This document shows, in pieces, positions 1 through 5,387 of a stretch of 6,371 nt of DNA. Location: positions 1-6,371 of the forward strand of contig JALTMC010000224.1 of the NCBI GenBank assembly GCA_027005175.1. The letters run 5' to 3'. This DNA is from Myxococcales bacterium (GTDB lineage Bacteria > Myxococcota_C > UBA6777). Below the pieces are notes generated by a model. That model was not told the DNA's origin, searched no databases, and was given only the letters and a program-made list of their open reading frames with translations. Every line of letters starts with the position of its first letter. Positions within the stretch are counted from its first letter, which is position 1. A program made the position numbers and the translations under genes.

Positions 1-306
1 AAACGCCGGTTGCCCCACCCCTGGAAGGATGCGGGTCGCCAAAACAAAAGTTTTTATCGGCGGAGCATAACCTGATTGTCGAAGGAAACGTTCGAGCAAT
101 GTACGATCGGCAAGCCCTTGCACACGCTGGTCCCAGGTTATAGATTGAGGGGGTAGCGTCTGGCTTTGCAGACGTGTGAGTGGCTTGGCTTTTGCGATAT
201 GAGGGGAGGGCGAACCCCACAGGTAACCGCCACCCCAGAACAAACTACAACAACACACCACCCCCATCATGCACATCATGTATTTTCTTGTGGAAGCTTC
301 AAGCAT
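1..306 (-). CDS. Exported protein of unknown function, N-terminal part only (gene runs off the left edge)
   Basis: This reading frame stays open from the ATG at 306-304 down to base 1, giving 102 codons with no stop, so the C-terminus lies outside the window. The upstream in-frame stop is TAA at 330-328. The N-terminus reads MLEASTRKYMM, then a hydrophobic, cysteine-containing stretch (MGVVCCCSLFWGGGYLWG), then SPSPPHIAKA. This has the layout of a Sec signal peptide, with likely cleavage after AKA near residue 40. The mature part begins KPLTRLQSQTLPP and continues with ITWDQRVQGLADRTLLERFL and SGYAPPIKTFVLATRILPG, which has ordinary globular composition. I do not recognise the family. A purine-rich AGAGAGAG tract lies about 9 nt upstream of the ATG at 306. 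A second ATG at 279 would shorten the n-region and lose the Arg-Lys pair, so 306 is preferred. The coding call rests on frame openness, the signal peptide and the ribosome-binding tract; a plus-strand frame over 3-143 is also open but has no such support. Confidence 0.6.
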   Translation of the reverse strand, partial: MLEASTRKYMMCMMGVVCCCSLFWGGGYLWGSPSPHIAKAKPLTRLQSQTLPPQSITWDQRVQGLADRTLLERFLRQSGYAPPIKTFVLATRILPGVGQPAF

Positions 307-564
307 GAAAAAGGCTCTCTCTCTTTCTTAGGAATGATACACACGATCAACTCTTAACATGGGGCACGAGTTTTCTGGCGTCAATTTTTACAACCCCACC
401 CCAATTCTAGTACGATGGTATCAAACATTGAATCGTGGGGCCACCGACTTTTTCTGTTCGATCGCAGAAGTGATGATCCAAAACGAAACGTTGTCCCAAT
501 GTTTCTTTGTTACATACGTCAATTCATGTACTTTGTCTTGTTTTCGTCAGATATTTTATGAGAT
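307..564. promoter_or_regulatory. Divergent intergenic region between two exported-protein genes
   Basis: This 258-base gap separates the minus-strand gene starting at 306 from the plus-strand gene starting at 565, so promoters for both should lie here. On the minus strand, TATCAT (339-334) resembles a -10 box about 28 bases from the ATG at 306, but it has no good -35 partner. On the plus strand, TTTACA (387-392) is followed after 18 bases by TACGAT (411-416), a weak promoter-like pair far from 565. TACAT (511-515) and ATGTA (526-530) form an inverted repeat with a 10-base spacer that could be a protein-binding site. No strong match stands out, and all of these are pattern-level suggestions. 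Confidence 0.3.
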
Positions 565-1077
565 ATGGGTGAGATTGTGATTCGAACTGCGTGGCTTTTA
601 TGCTGTATTGTCGTCTATAGTTGGCTAGGAGAGGCGACGCCTTCTCACGCAAAGCCCCCTCCTGGGTGCAAAGAAGAGATGTGTATCCTGAGTCGTGCGA
701 AGATCCTTCAGTGTCGCTTTCAAATCGCAAAAGGACACAAGTTCTGTCGCGCTTTGTTGTTCAAAAAACAACGAGTCTGTCAGCGGTTTCGTCGATGTTA
801 CAAAAAGAAAAAAGCACGCTGTGTGCGGCGCTGCAAAAAAAAAGCAGGCTGTCTTGCCTCCTGCGTGCGGTACTGGAAGTATCGCTGTATTCGGAGAAGT
901 CGGTGGCGGTGTCGGATTCGATATTACCGATGTCGTAGGAAAGTATCCAAAGACTACAGAGCTTGTCTCGAAGAATACTATGGCACCAAGATGTGTTGCA
1001 AACGAGGACGACGGACTGTTTGTAGCAAAAACTGCCTTCCCCTACGACCCGATTGGAAAAGAAAACATTGGAAGTAG
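565..1077 (+). CDS. Secreted cysteine- and arginine/lysine-rich small protein, no recognised family
   Basis: The product is 170 residues. Residues 1-29 form a signal peptide: a short n-region with one Arg, a hydrophobic WLLCCIVVYSWLG core, and cleavage probably after PSHA. The mature chain of about 141 residues holds 18 cysteines (35, 40, 50, 61, 72, 78, 86, 90, 96, 100, 108, 116, 123, 134, 144, 145, 153, 157) and about 50 Lys/Arg against about 6 Asp/Glu. That is an extreme positive charge. Several CxxxC pairs occur (86/90, 96/100, 153/157), and KKKAxCxxxC is repeated head to tail at 81-100. The even cysteine number and export suggest a disulfide-stabilised extracytoplasmic protein that could bind an anionic polymer such as DNA, LPS or cell-wall material; this role is inference. 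The start is uncertain: only GAG, 2 nt upstream of the ATG, resembles a ribosome binding site, and GTG at 577 would also give a good signal peptide. The cysteine pattern continues across the whole frame, which argues against a frameshift. Other open frames here lack this coherence. Confidence 0.72.
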   Translation: MGEIVIRTAWLLCCIVVYSWLGEATPSHAKPPPGCKEEMCILSRAKILQCRFQIAKGHKFCRALLFKKQRVCQRFRRCYKKKKARCVRRCKKKAGCLASCVRYWKYRCIRRSRWRCRIRYYRCRRKVSKDYRACLEEYYGTKMCCKRGRRTVCSKNCLPLRPDWKRKHWK

Positions 1078-1092
1078 GTCTCGAAACGACCT

Positions 1093-1218
1093 TCAAACGA
1101 AGGGCAGCTCGGCTCAAACGAAGGGTAGCTCGGCCCAAATGAGGGGTAGGGCAGCTCAAACGAAGGGCAGCTCGGCTCAAACGAAGGGTAGCTCGACTCA
1201 AACGAAGGGTAGCTCGGC
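1093..1218. repeat. Intergenic tandem array, six 21-bp units
   Basis: The unit is TCAAACGAAGGG, then C or T, then AGCTCGGC (21 bases). Copies are at 1093-1113, 1114-1134, 1135-1155, 1156-1176, 1177-1197 and 1198-1218, followed by a short TCAA fragment. The third copy is degenerate (it starts CCAAATGAGGGG and ends GGGCAGC). Units 1 and 4 carry C at position 13, and units 2, 5 and 6 carry T. Units 1-2 and 4-5 differ at a single base, which suggests duplication of a larger 63-bp block. Since 21 is a multiple of three, several frames stay open through the array (QTKGSSA on the plus strand; SYPSFEP-like and LSRATLR-like on the minus strand), creating false ORFs. The array sits between a stop codon at 1077 and the Slt start at 1311, so it is most likely non-coding. 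Confidence 0.95.
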
Positions 1219-1296
1219 TCAAGTATTTTGCGATGTCCATTTCTTTGACAGGCTGTCAGGTTCCTGTGAGATCTTCTTCTCATCCTTGTTCTATGT

Positions 1297-1300
1297 GGAG
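1297..1300 (+). promoter_or_regulatory. Ribosome binding site that decides the Slt start
   Basis: GGAG lies 10 bases upstream of the ATG at 1311. The more upstream in-frame ATGs at 1233 and 1293 have no comparable purine-rich site, and starting there would put a long polar stretch in front of the signal peptide. Confidence 0.5.
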
Positions 1301-1310
1301 TGTTTTTAAC

Positions 1311-3740
1311 ATGTTTTCTTGTCGTCCATCGGTTTGTTTGTTTCGAGTCCAACTTTTGTTTCGAGTCCAACTTTTGCTTGGTTTGGTGCTGTGTTTGGTG
1401 TGGAGTCGTCTAGGTTATGCTGAAGCAGGGGTTGTGCAACAAGCCATTCAGGCCATGCAGCAAGGGAAGATAGAGAAAGCTTCCAAGCACCTTGAGAAAT
1501 TGCGTCCACGGATGTCGCGTGGGAACACTCGATTCCATGGGGTAGGGCGGGCTCAGGTAGGCTTTCTTGCGGGCCGTCTTGCGCTACGGTTGGGACAACC
1601 CAAACAAGCGCTGTGGTGGTTTCAACAGATCCACAGGCCTGGGTTGATGCGAGACTGGTTTTCGTATTACAAAGCGATGGGTTGGTTGCAAGCGGGACAA
1701 CCTCGCCGATCGGTACGGATCTTTCGTCGATTGCGTGCACAACATTATTGGCGTCGTCGGGCCACCACATATCTGGTGACTGCTCTGGACAAAGCAGAGA
1801 GATGGCGCGAACTGACAGATCTCACTGGTCGGTTGCAGAGACGTCGGTCATGGAAGATGGAGCATGATCGCTTTGGCTGGCTTCGGTTAAAGGCGTTGCG
1901 CAAGATGCGACGTCACCAACAAGCTCGACAAGGTATGGCAGACTTTGTACGTAAATTCCCCAACTCACTGTGGACCCCACAAGGCAAGAAGATGTTGCGG
2001 AAGTGGGCAAAACAAGGGACCTTACACACCAGGAAGAGACGTTGGCGGCCCCATGTTCTTTTCAAGATGGCGAGCAAGTATCCCAAACAGGCTCAATTTG
2101 CGATGCGTTCGTGGTGGAGCAGCCTCTCTACGAAACAGAAAAAACGGGCTTTGGGATACCGGTTGGCGATCCAGGGTGAGTCTTTCTATGGTTTAGGGCT
2201 TTGGGCTGAGGCTCTCAAACCTTTCAAAACGTTAATTCAAAATCGGCGTTATTCGGGCTCATTGCGTTATCGTGCGGCCAAGCGATTGTTTCGGATTTAT
2301 CCGGTTTTGAGTAAGCATGTCGAAGGAGAAAAGGTTTTTTTGGAGTATGCCAAAAGTCGTCCTGGTTATCGAGCGACCGGGTTGGCTTATTTTCATGCGG
2401 CATGGGCGGCGATGTACCAGCAACGGTATCGTCGGGCTTCCAGATGGTTTGCGATTTATGCAACAAAGTATCGCAAAGCCTCCACCATCCGACGTTACTG
2501 GCGATCGCGCTGGTTTCAGGTGTGGTGCCTGTATCGGCAGGGATACTACCGCAAAGCCATCGCTGGCTTTCGGTTAATGCGCAAGCTGACCTGGCACTAT
2601 ATGACATACCGACGACAACTGTACTGGATCGGTCGTAGTTACGAGAAGTGGGGCAAGGTAAAGCAAGCGATGCGCTTCTATGTACAGGTCGCTCGTCGAA
2701 GCCCACTCTCTTACTATGGCTTGATGTCACTCCAACGCTTGTTTCAGATGAAAAAGCTCCAACGCAACCCTGCTTCACGCTGTTTGTTACCTGGGATGAG
2801 GCGCGGTCTTGGTGTGATCATCTGGAAGGCGATGTGCTCTGGCAAACTCACGGAGATGCCCCCCCGCTGGAAAGAGGATTCGACTCGGCTGAAACGTATT
2901 GCAGCCATTCAACGACGGAATCGTCGTTTGATGTTGTCGCCTCCGATGCCTCGGCGATGTTTGCGGTCAAAGCGAGGACACTGTCGGTATTTGCGTCGAG
3001 CCCGATGGCTGGCACAGATCGGTTTGGGGGCCGATGCGGCAGCGGAGCTGGCTCGTGGGATTAAGATCTTTCTGCGCAACCCCCGACGGATGTTGCCTGT
3101 GATTCGATGGCTGCATGCAGCCGGTGGTCACTATACCGCGATTCGTATGGTGCGACAGCTAGAACGGGCTCCCTATCGCGTCCGATTCTCCCGGAAAGAG
3201 CGACTTTATATGCATTACCCTCCGGTGTACGCGAAGCCGATGCTTCACTATGCACAAAAGGCAGGGCTGGCGCCTGAGGTGGCCTGGGCGATCTTACGAG
3301 AAGAGAGCCTCTACAGACCCAAGGTATACTCCAGTGTTGGTGCCTACGGCTTGATGCAAGTCATCGCTCCTACCGGACGAAAAATTGCCCAACACCTCAA
3401 CATCCCAAACTTTCATGGACCCGTGCATCTCTTTGATGCTGCCACCAGTATTCGTTTGGGTACCTGGTATCTTTCTCAACTTGTCCAACGATTTGGTGGG
3501 AATATGTTTTTGGCCTTTGCTGGCTACAATGCTGGTCCTCACTACGCTATCGCATGGCTCAAAAAACGTCGCAACCTCGATCTTGACGAATTCACCGAAT
3601 CCATCTGGATCACGGAAACACGACACTACGTTAAACGTATCTTTCGTTCCTACGCTGTCTATTCCTACCTCTATCGGAACCGGGTTCCTGCTCCCCTGAT
3701 GGGTGTCAAGATTAAGGTCGCCAAGAATATTGATTTTTAA
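1311..3740 (+). CDS. slt: Soluble lytic murein transglycosylase (Slt70-like, family 1)
   Basis: This periplasmic enzyme cleaves the MurNAc-GlcNAc beta-1,4 bond of peptidoglycan and leaves 1,6-anhydroMurNAc ends. Starting at 1311 it has 809 residues, longer than E. coli Slt70 (645). Residues 1-39 form a signal peptide ending LGYAEA. Residues of about 40-620 are an Arg/Lys/Trp-rich, all-helical region with TPR-like pairs (AIQAMQQGKIEKASKHLEKL, AGQPRRSVRIFRRL, QGYYRKAIAGFRLM), matching the superhelical ring of Slt proteins. The catalytic SLT domain covers about 635-795. It has ILREESLYRP with the catalytic Glu at 665, GAYGLMQV (GLMQ at 680-683), AFAGYNAGP (737-743) and ITETRHYVKR (E769), all family 1 motifs and all intact. 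The frame is open upstream to an ATG at 1233, but the signal peptide and ribosome binding site favour 1311. The gene follows the basic Cys-rich protein on the same strand across a repeat-filled 233-base gap, so co-transcription is possible but not shown. The helical region is unusually basic. Confidence 0.96.
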   Translation: MFSCRPSVCLFRVQLLFRVQLLLGLVLCLVWSRLGYAEAGVVQQAIQAMQQGKIEKASKHLEKLRPRMSRGNTRFHGVGRAQVGFLAGRLALRLGQPKQALWWFQQIHRPGLMRDWFSYYKAMGWLQAGQPRRSVRIFRRLRAQHYWRRRATTYLVTALDKAERWRELTDLTGRLQRRRSWKMEHDRFGWLRLKALRKMRRHQQARQGMADFVRKFPNSLWTPQGKKMLRKWAKQGTLHTRKRRWRPHVLFKMASKYPKQAQFAMRSWWSSLSTKQKKRALGYRLAIQGESFYGLGLWAEALKPFKTLIQNRRYSGSLRYRAAKRLFRIYPVLSKHVEGEKVFLEYAKSRPGYRATGLAYFHAAWAAMYQQRYRRASRWFAIYATKYRKASTIRRYWRSRWFQVWCLYRQGYYRKAIAGFRLMRKLTWHYMTYRRQLYWIGRSYEKWGKVKQAMRFYVQVARRSPLSYYGLMSLQRLFQMKKLQRNPASRCLLPGMRRGLGVIIWKAMCSGKLTEMPPRWKEDSTRLKRIAAIQRRNRRLMLSPPMPRRCLRSKRGHCRYLRRARWLAQIGLGADAAAELARGIKIFLRNPRRMLPVIRWLHAAGGHYTAIRMVRQLERAPYRVRFSRKERLYMHYPPVYAKPMLHYAQKAGLAPEVAWAILREESLYRPKVYSSVGAYGLMQVIAPTGRKIAQHLNIPNFHGPVHLFDAATSIRLGTWYLSQLVQRFGGNMFLAFAGYNAGPHYAIAWLKKRRNLDLDEFTESIWITETRHYVKRIFRSYAVYSYLYRNRVPAPLMGVKIKVAKNIDF
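1340..1375 (+). repeat. 18-bp tandem duplication inside the Slt signal-peptide coding region
   Basis: GTTTCGAGTCCAACTTTT occurs twice without a gap, at 1340-1357 and 1358-1375, with no mismatch. It is in frame and adds a second FRVQLL hexapeptide, so the signal peptide reads LFRVQLLFRVQLLLGLVLC. Perfect identity suggests a recent slippage event. The duplication lengthens the n/h-region boundary and adds one Arg but does not destroy the hydrophobic core. Confidence 0.95.
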
Positions 3741-3872
3741 GTCGCTGGTCGTCGGTACGTTGTACTGTCTGTGGGGGTGGATCTGTGAACCTTCATCAGT
3801 GGTTGGACGTAGAGGGATGATAGATTTTCCTTTTCTGGAGTAGTTCGAAAGATCTGTTGTAGGAGTTCTCTG
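3741..3872. other. Intergenic region between slt and the RNase Z-like pseudogene
   Basis: In these 132 bases I see no convincing rho-independent terminator for slt and no strong promoter. TTGGAC at 3803-3808 could be a -35 box but has no -10 partner at normal spacing. The last bases hold the ribosome binding site of the pseudogene. Confidence 0.3.
3861..3865 (+). promoter_or_regulatory. Ribosome binding site retained by a broken gene
   Basis: AGGAG sits 7 bases upstream of the ATG at 3873. It supports that ATG as the original start of the RNase Z-like gene, even though its frame now stops after 27 codons. Confidence 0.7.
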
Positions 3873-4248
3873 ATGAGTATCGAGTTTCAGGTGTTGGGAG
3901 AGCCAGACAGAGACAATGCTTTGTTTGTGGTGGTCAACTATGGGCAGGGTATGTAGCGGTTATTGTTTGACTGCGGTGATCAGTGTTTGGGAAGGTTGTC
4001 GGCGGATTGTTTGTGAAAGTCAGTACAACCACAGTGATCTTGCACTGGCTCGTGCCAACGATCATATGACTGCCCGACAAGTAGGAAAAATAGCGCAGAT
4101 GGCTGGGGCGGAAGAGTTGATTCTGTTTCATTTGTCTGTTCGTTATACATCGGAAGAATGGCTGGCTATGTTAGAAGAGGCCAGGGCCGAGTTTCCCAAT
4201 ACAAGGTTCCCCGAACATTGGGAGTTTGCTACGACTCATACAGAATAA
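3873..4248 (+). pseudogene. RNase Z-like metallo-beta-lactamase-fold hydrolase, remnant with stop codon, frameshift and internal deletion
   Basis: The N-terminal frame from ATG 3873 reads MSIEFQVLGEPDRDNALFVV, then VNYGQGM, then a TAG stop at 3954-3956. The same frame continues as RLLFDCGDQCLGRL until TGA at 4014. This matches the start of RNase Z-like MBL proteins (VLG-PGRDNAL ... GQ ... RLLFDCG). From about 3988 the next frame gives WEGCRRIVCESQYNHSD, LALARANDHMTARQVGKIAQ, ELILFHLSVRY and EARAEFPNTRFPEHW, up to TAA at 4246-4248. That is the conserved C-terminus of the same family. The middle, with the HxHxDH metal-binding motif, is absent. As I recall the family it is roughly 300 residues long, so about 200 residues are missing. 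The two ends meet out of frame near 3984-4000. An ATG-started ORF at 3916-4248 covers only the tail and cannot be catalytic. Intact homologues act on RNA 3' ends (RNase Z) or are uncharacterised hydrolases, so a functional copy may exist elsewhere. An assembly error is the alternative explanation. Confidence 0.85.
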
Positions 4249-4261
4249 CTTCGACACAACA

Positions 4262-4306
4262 TTCATGCTCCGGAGACTTGACAGGGTTCATGCTCAGGGG
4301 ACTTGA
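4262..4306. repeat. Two 20-bp direct repeats upstream of the propeller gene
   Basis: TTCATGCTC-C-GGAGACTTGA at 4262-4281 and TTCATGCTC-A-GGGGACTTGA at 4287-4306 match at 18 of 20 positions and start 25 bases apart. A shorter echo, CTCAGGAGG, follows at 4309-4317. The first copy contains the palindrome CTCCGGAG and runs into TTGACA (4278-4283); the second runs into TTGATT (4303-4308). Both hexamers resemble -35 boxes. Between a dead gene and an intact one, the pair could be a regulator-binding site or a small tandem duplication. Confidence 0.75.
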
Positions 4307-4329
4307 TTCTCAGGAGGTTCCAATATACA
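4303..4329 (+). promoter_or_regulatory. Possible promoter for the Ycf48-like gene
   Basis: TTGATT (4303-4308) is followed after 15 bases by TATACA (4324-4329). Both are fair sigma-70-type matches, but the spacer is shorter than the usual 16-18. Transcription would start some 35 bases before the coding region and include the downstream palindrome. The alternative -35, TTGACA at 4278, has no -10 box at normal spacing. Confidence 0.25.
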
Positions 4330-4333
4330 TCTA

Positions 4334-4351
4334 TTTCATTTTGTAATGAAA
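4334..4351. promoter_or_regulatory. Perfect 7-bp inverted repeat, candidate operator or 5' leader hairpin
   Basis: TTTCATT (4334-4340) and AATGAAA (4345-4351) are exact reverse complements around a 4-base TTGT loop. The palindrome ends just before the purine-rich ribosome binding tract of the next gene. It has no following T-run, so it is not a typical terminator. An operator bound by a dimeric repressor, or a weak AT-rich leader hairpin, fits better. Confidence 0.45.
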
Positions 4352-4371
4352 GAATGAGAGGATGAGGGGGT

Positions 4372-5349
4372 ATGATGTTGCGGAATGTTTGTTTTGGTTT
4401 GGGATTGTTGTTGCTGTGGACTGGCTTGAGCGATTGCGGTGGGGAACCCGATCTTAGCAAGTGTAAGAAGAGAGCCTATACGTGGGAGGCTGCCTCATCA
4501 GGCTCTAGCGTTGATCTACACGCTGTTTCTGTACTCAAGACTGGACTTGTTTGGGCGGTGGGTGCCAAAGGCACCATCTTACACAGCTCCGATTTTGGTA
4601 AAAGCTGGAAGGCCCAAACATCGGGTGTCACAGGTACGTTGTATGGTGTTTCGTTTGCCGATACAAAGACCGGCTGGGCTGTTGGGGAGAGTGGTATTGT
4701 CCGAAAAACCATGGATGGCGGCGTGACCTGGAGGGAGGGAAGCTCTCCTGCAACGGATACTCTGCGCAGTGTTCTTTTTCTTGACGACTCCAATGGATTT
4801 GTTGTGGGTGATAAGTTCACGATATCGAGGACCAGTAACGGTGGACGGATCTGGTTGGCGACAAGTGCTGGCAATCCCATCAACCTGACCGCTCTGTCTT
4901 TTGCAGATACTCAGAATGGCTTTATTGTGGGTGATAAGGGATTTATTGCTTTTTCACGTGATGGTGCACAAACATTTACAACAAGTGTTACTGGAGAAGA
5001 TCGACGTTTTCTCGCTGCTCACTCGATCGATCGGAGTCACGGGTGGGCTGGTGGTGTGGGTGGAATACTTCGTTATACCGAAGATGCGGGTAGCTCATGG
5101 CAAAAGAAAACTTCAGGTGCTACTGGCGATATCTTTGGAATTGCCTTTGTCTCCACAGAACGCGGTTGGCTTGTGGGTCAAAGTGGTAACTTACTCGGTA
5201 CGACCAATAGCGGCAGTCAGTGGAGCTATGAAGCTCCCGGCGACTACCCCGATCTTCTCGGCATTTCCGTTAATACCAATGGTGGTGTGGTGGTGGGAAA
5301 AAAAGGAACCATACTTCGACTCAAAGTGACTTGCGCTCCATCGCTCTAG
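4372..5349 (+). CDS. Ycf48/HCF136-like beta-propeller protein, probable lipoprotein
   Basis: The product is 325 residues. A hydrophobic N-terminus (LRNVCFGLGLLLLWTGLSDC) ends in a cysteine at 22, which suggests a lipoprotein. However, Asp at -1 does not fit the usual Gly/Ala/Ser, so cleavage and lipidation are uncertain. The rest is a seven-fold repeat of a GWAVGxxGxIxxTxDGGxxW-type motif at about 59-79, 101-120, 142-161, 183-202, 224-243, 265-284 and 304-317. The aligned hydrophobic position recurs at 61, 102, 143, 184, 225, 266 and 306, a nearly exact 41-residue period that indicates a seven-bladed propeller. This repeat is typical of the Ycf48/HCF136 photosystem II assembly-factor family and related BNR-like proteins. 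Non-phototrophs carry many homologues of unknown function, and nothing here suggests photosynthesis. C31 and C321 flank the propeller and could close it by a disulfide. The start may be ATG 4372 or 4375; GAGAGG at 4356-4361 and GAGGGGG at 4364-4370 are both close upstream. The gene is convergent with the oxidoreductase gene, 38 bases away. Confidence 0.9.
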   Translation: MMLRNVCFGLGLLLLWTGLSDCGGEPDLSKCKKRAYTWEAASSGSSVDLHAVSVLKTGLVWAVGAKGTILHSSDFGKSWKAQTSGVTGTLYGVSFADTKTGWAVGESGIVRKTMDGGVTWREGSSPATDTLRSVLFLDDSNGFVVGDKFTISRTSNGGRIWLATSAGNPINLTALSFADTQNGFIVGDKGFIAFSRDGAQTFTTSVTGEDRRFLAAHSIDRSHGWAGGVGGILRYTEDAGSSWQKKTSGATGDIFGIAFVSTERGWLVGQSGNLLGTTNSGSQWSYEAPGDYPDLLGISVNTNGGVVVGKKGTILRLKVTCAPSL

Positions 5350-5387
5350 TTGTAGTTATCGTTGTTCTCAGGTGCTCGTTCGCTGTT

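Noticed and set aside
3-143. Plus-strand frame without stop, possible 3' end of a gene entering from the left
   Set aside because: Only 46 codons, and it overlaps the minus-strand frame, which is longer and has a start, a signal peptide and a ribosome-binding tract.
359-580. 73-residue plus-strand ORF in the divergent intergenic region
   Set aside because: No ribosome binding site before its ATG, no recognisable motif, and it overlaps the start of the Cys/Arg gene; it covers the expected promoter region.
1076-1092. Inverted repeat AGGTC/GACCT with a 7-base loop right after the Cys/Arg gene stop codon
   Set aside because: A 5-bp stem with no T-run is too weak to call a terminator.
1093-1218. 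CRISPR array
   Set aside because: The units are directly adjacent with no unique spacers, so it is a simple tandem repeat.
695-1309. 204-residue ORF with QTKGSSA repeats
   Set aside because: It overlaps the Cys/Arg gene in another frame and stays open because a 21-bp repeat cannot introduce new stops; it has no signal peptide or family signature.
761-1370. Two minus-strand ORFs (761-1240 and 978-1370) with LSRATLR-type and SYPSFEP-type repeats
   Set aside because: Same repeat artefact on the opposite strand; they overlap the real genes on both sides.
3916-4248. Independent 110-residue protein-coding gene
   Set aside because: Its first part is out-of-frame sequence of the RNase Z-like start, and only the tail matches the family; it is better read as part of one broken gene.
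5350-5387. Bidirectional terminator between the convergent genes
   Set aside because: I found no stem-loop with T-runs in these 38 bases.
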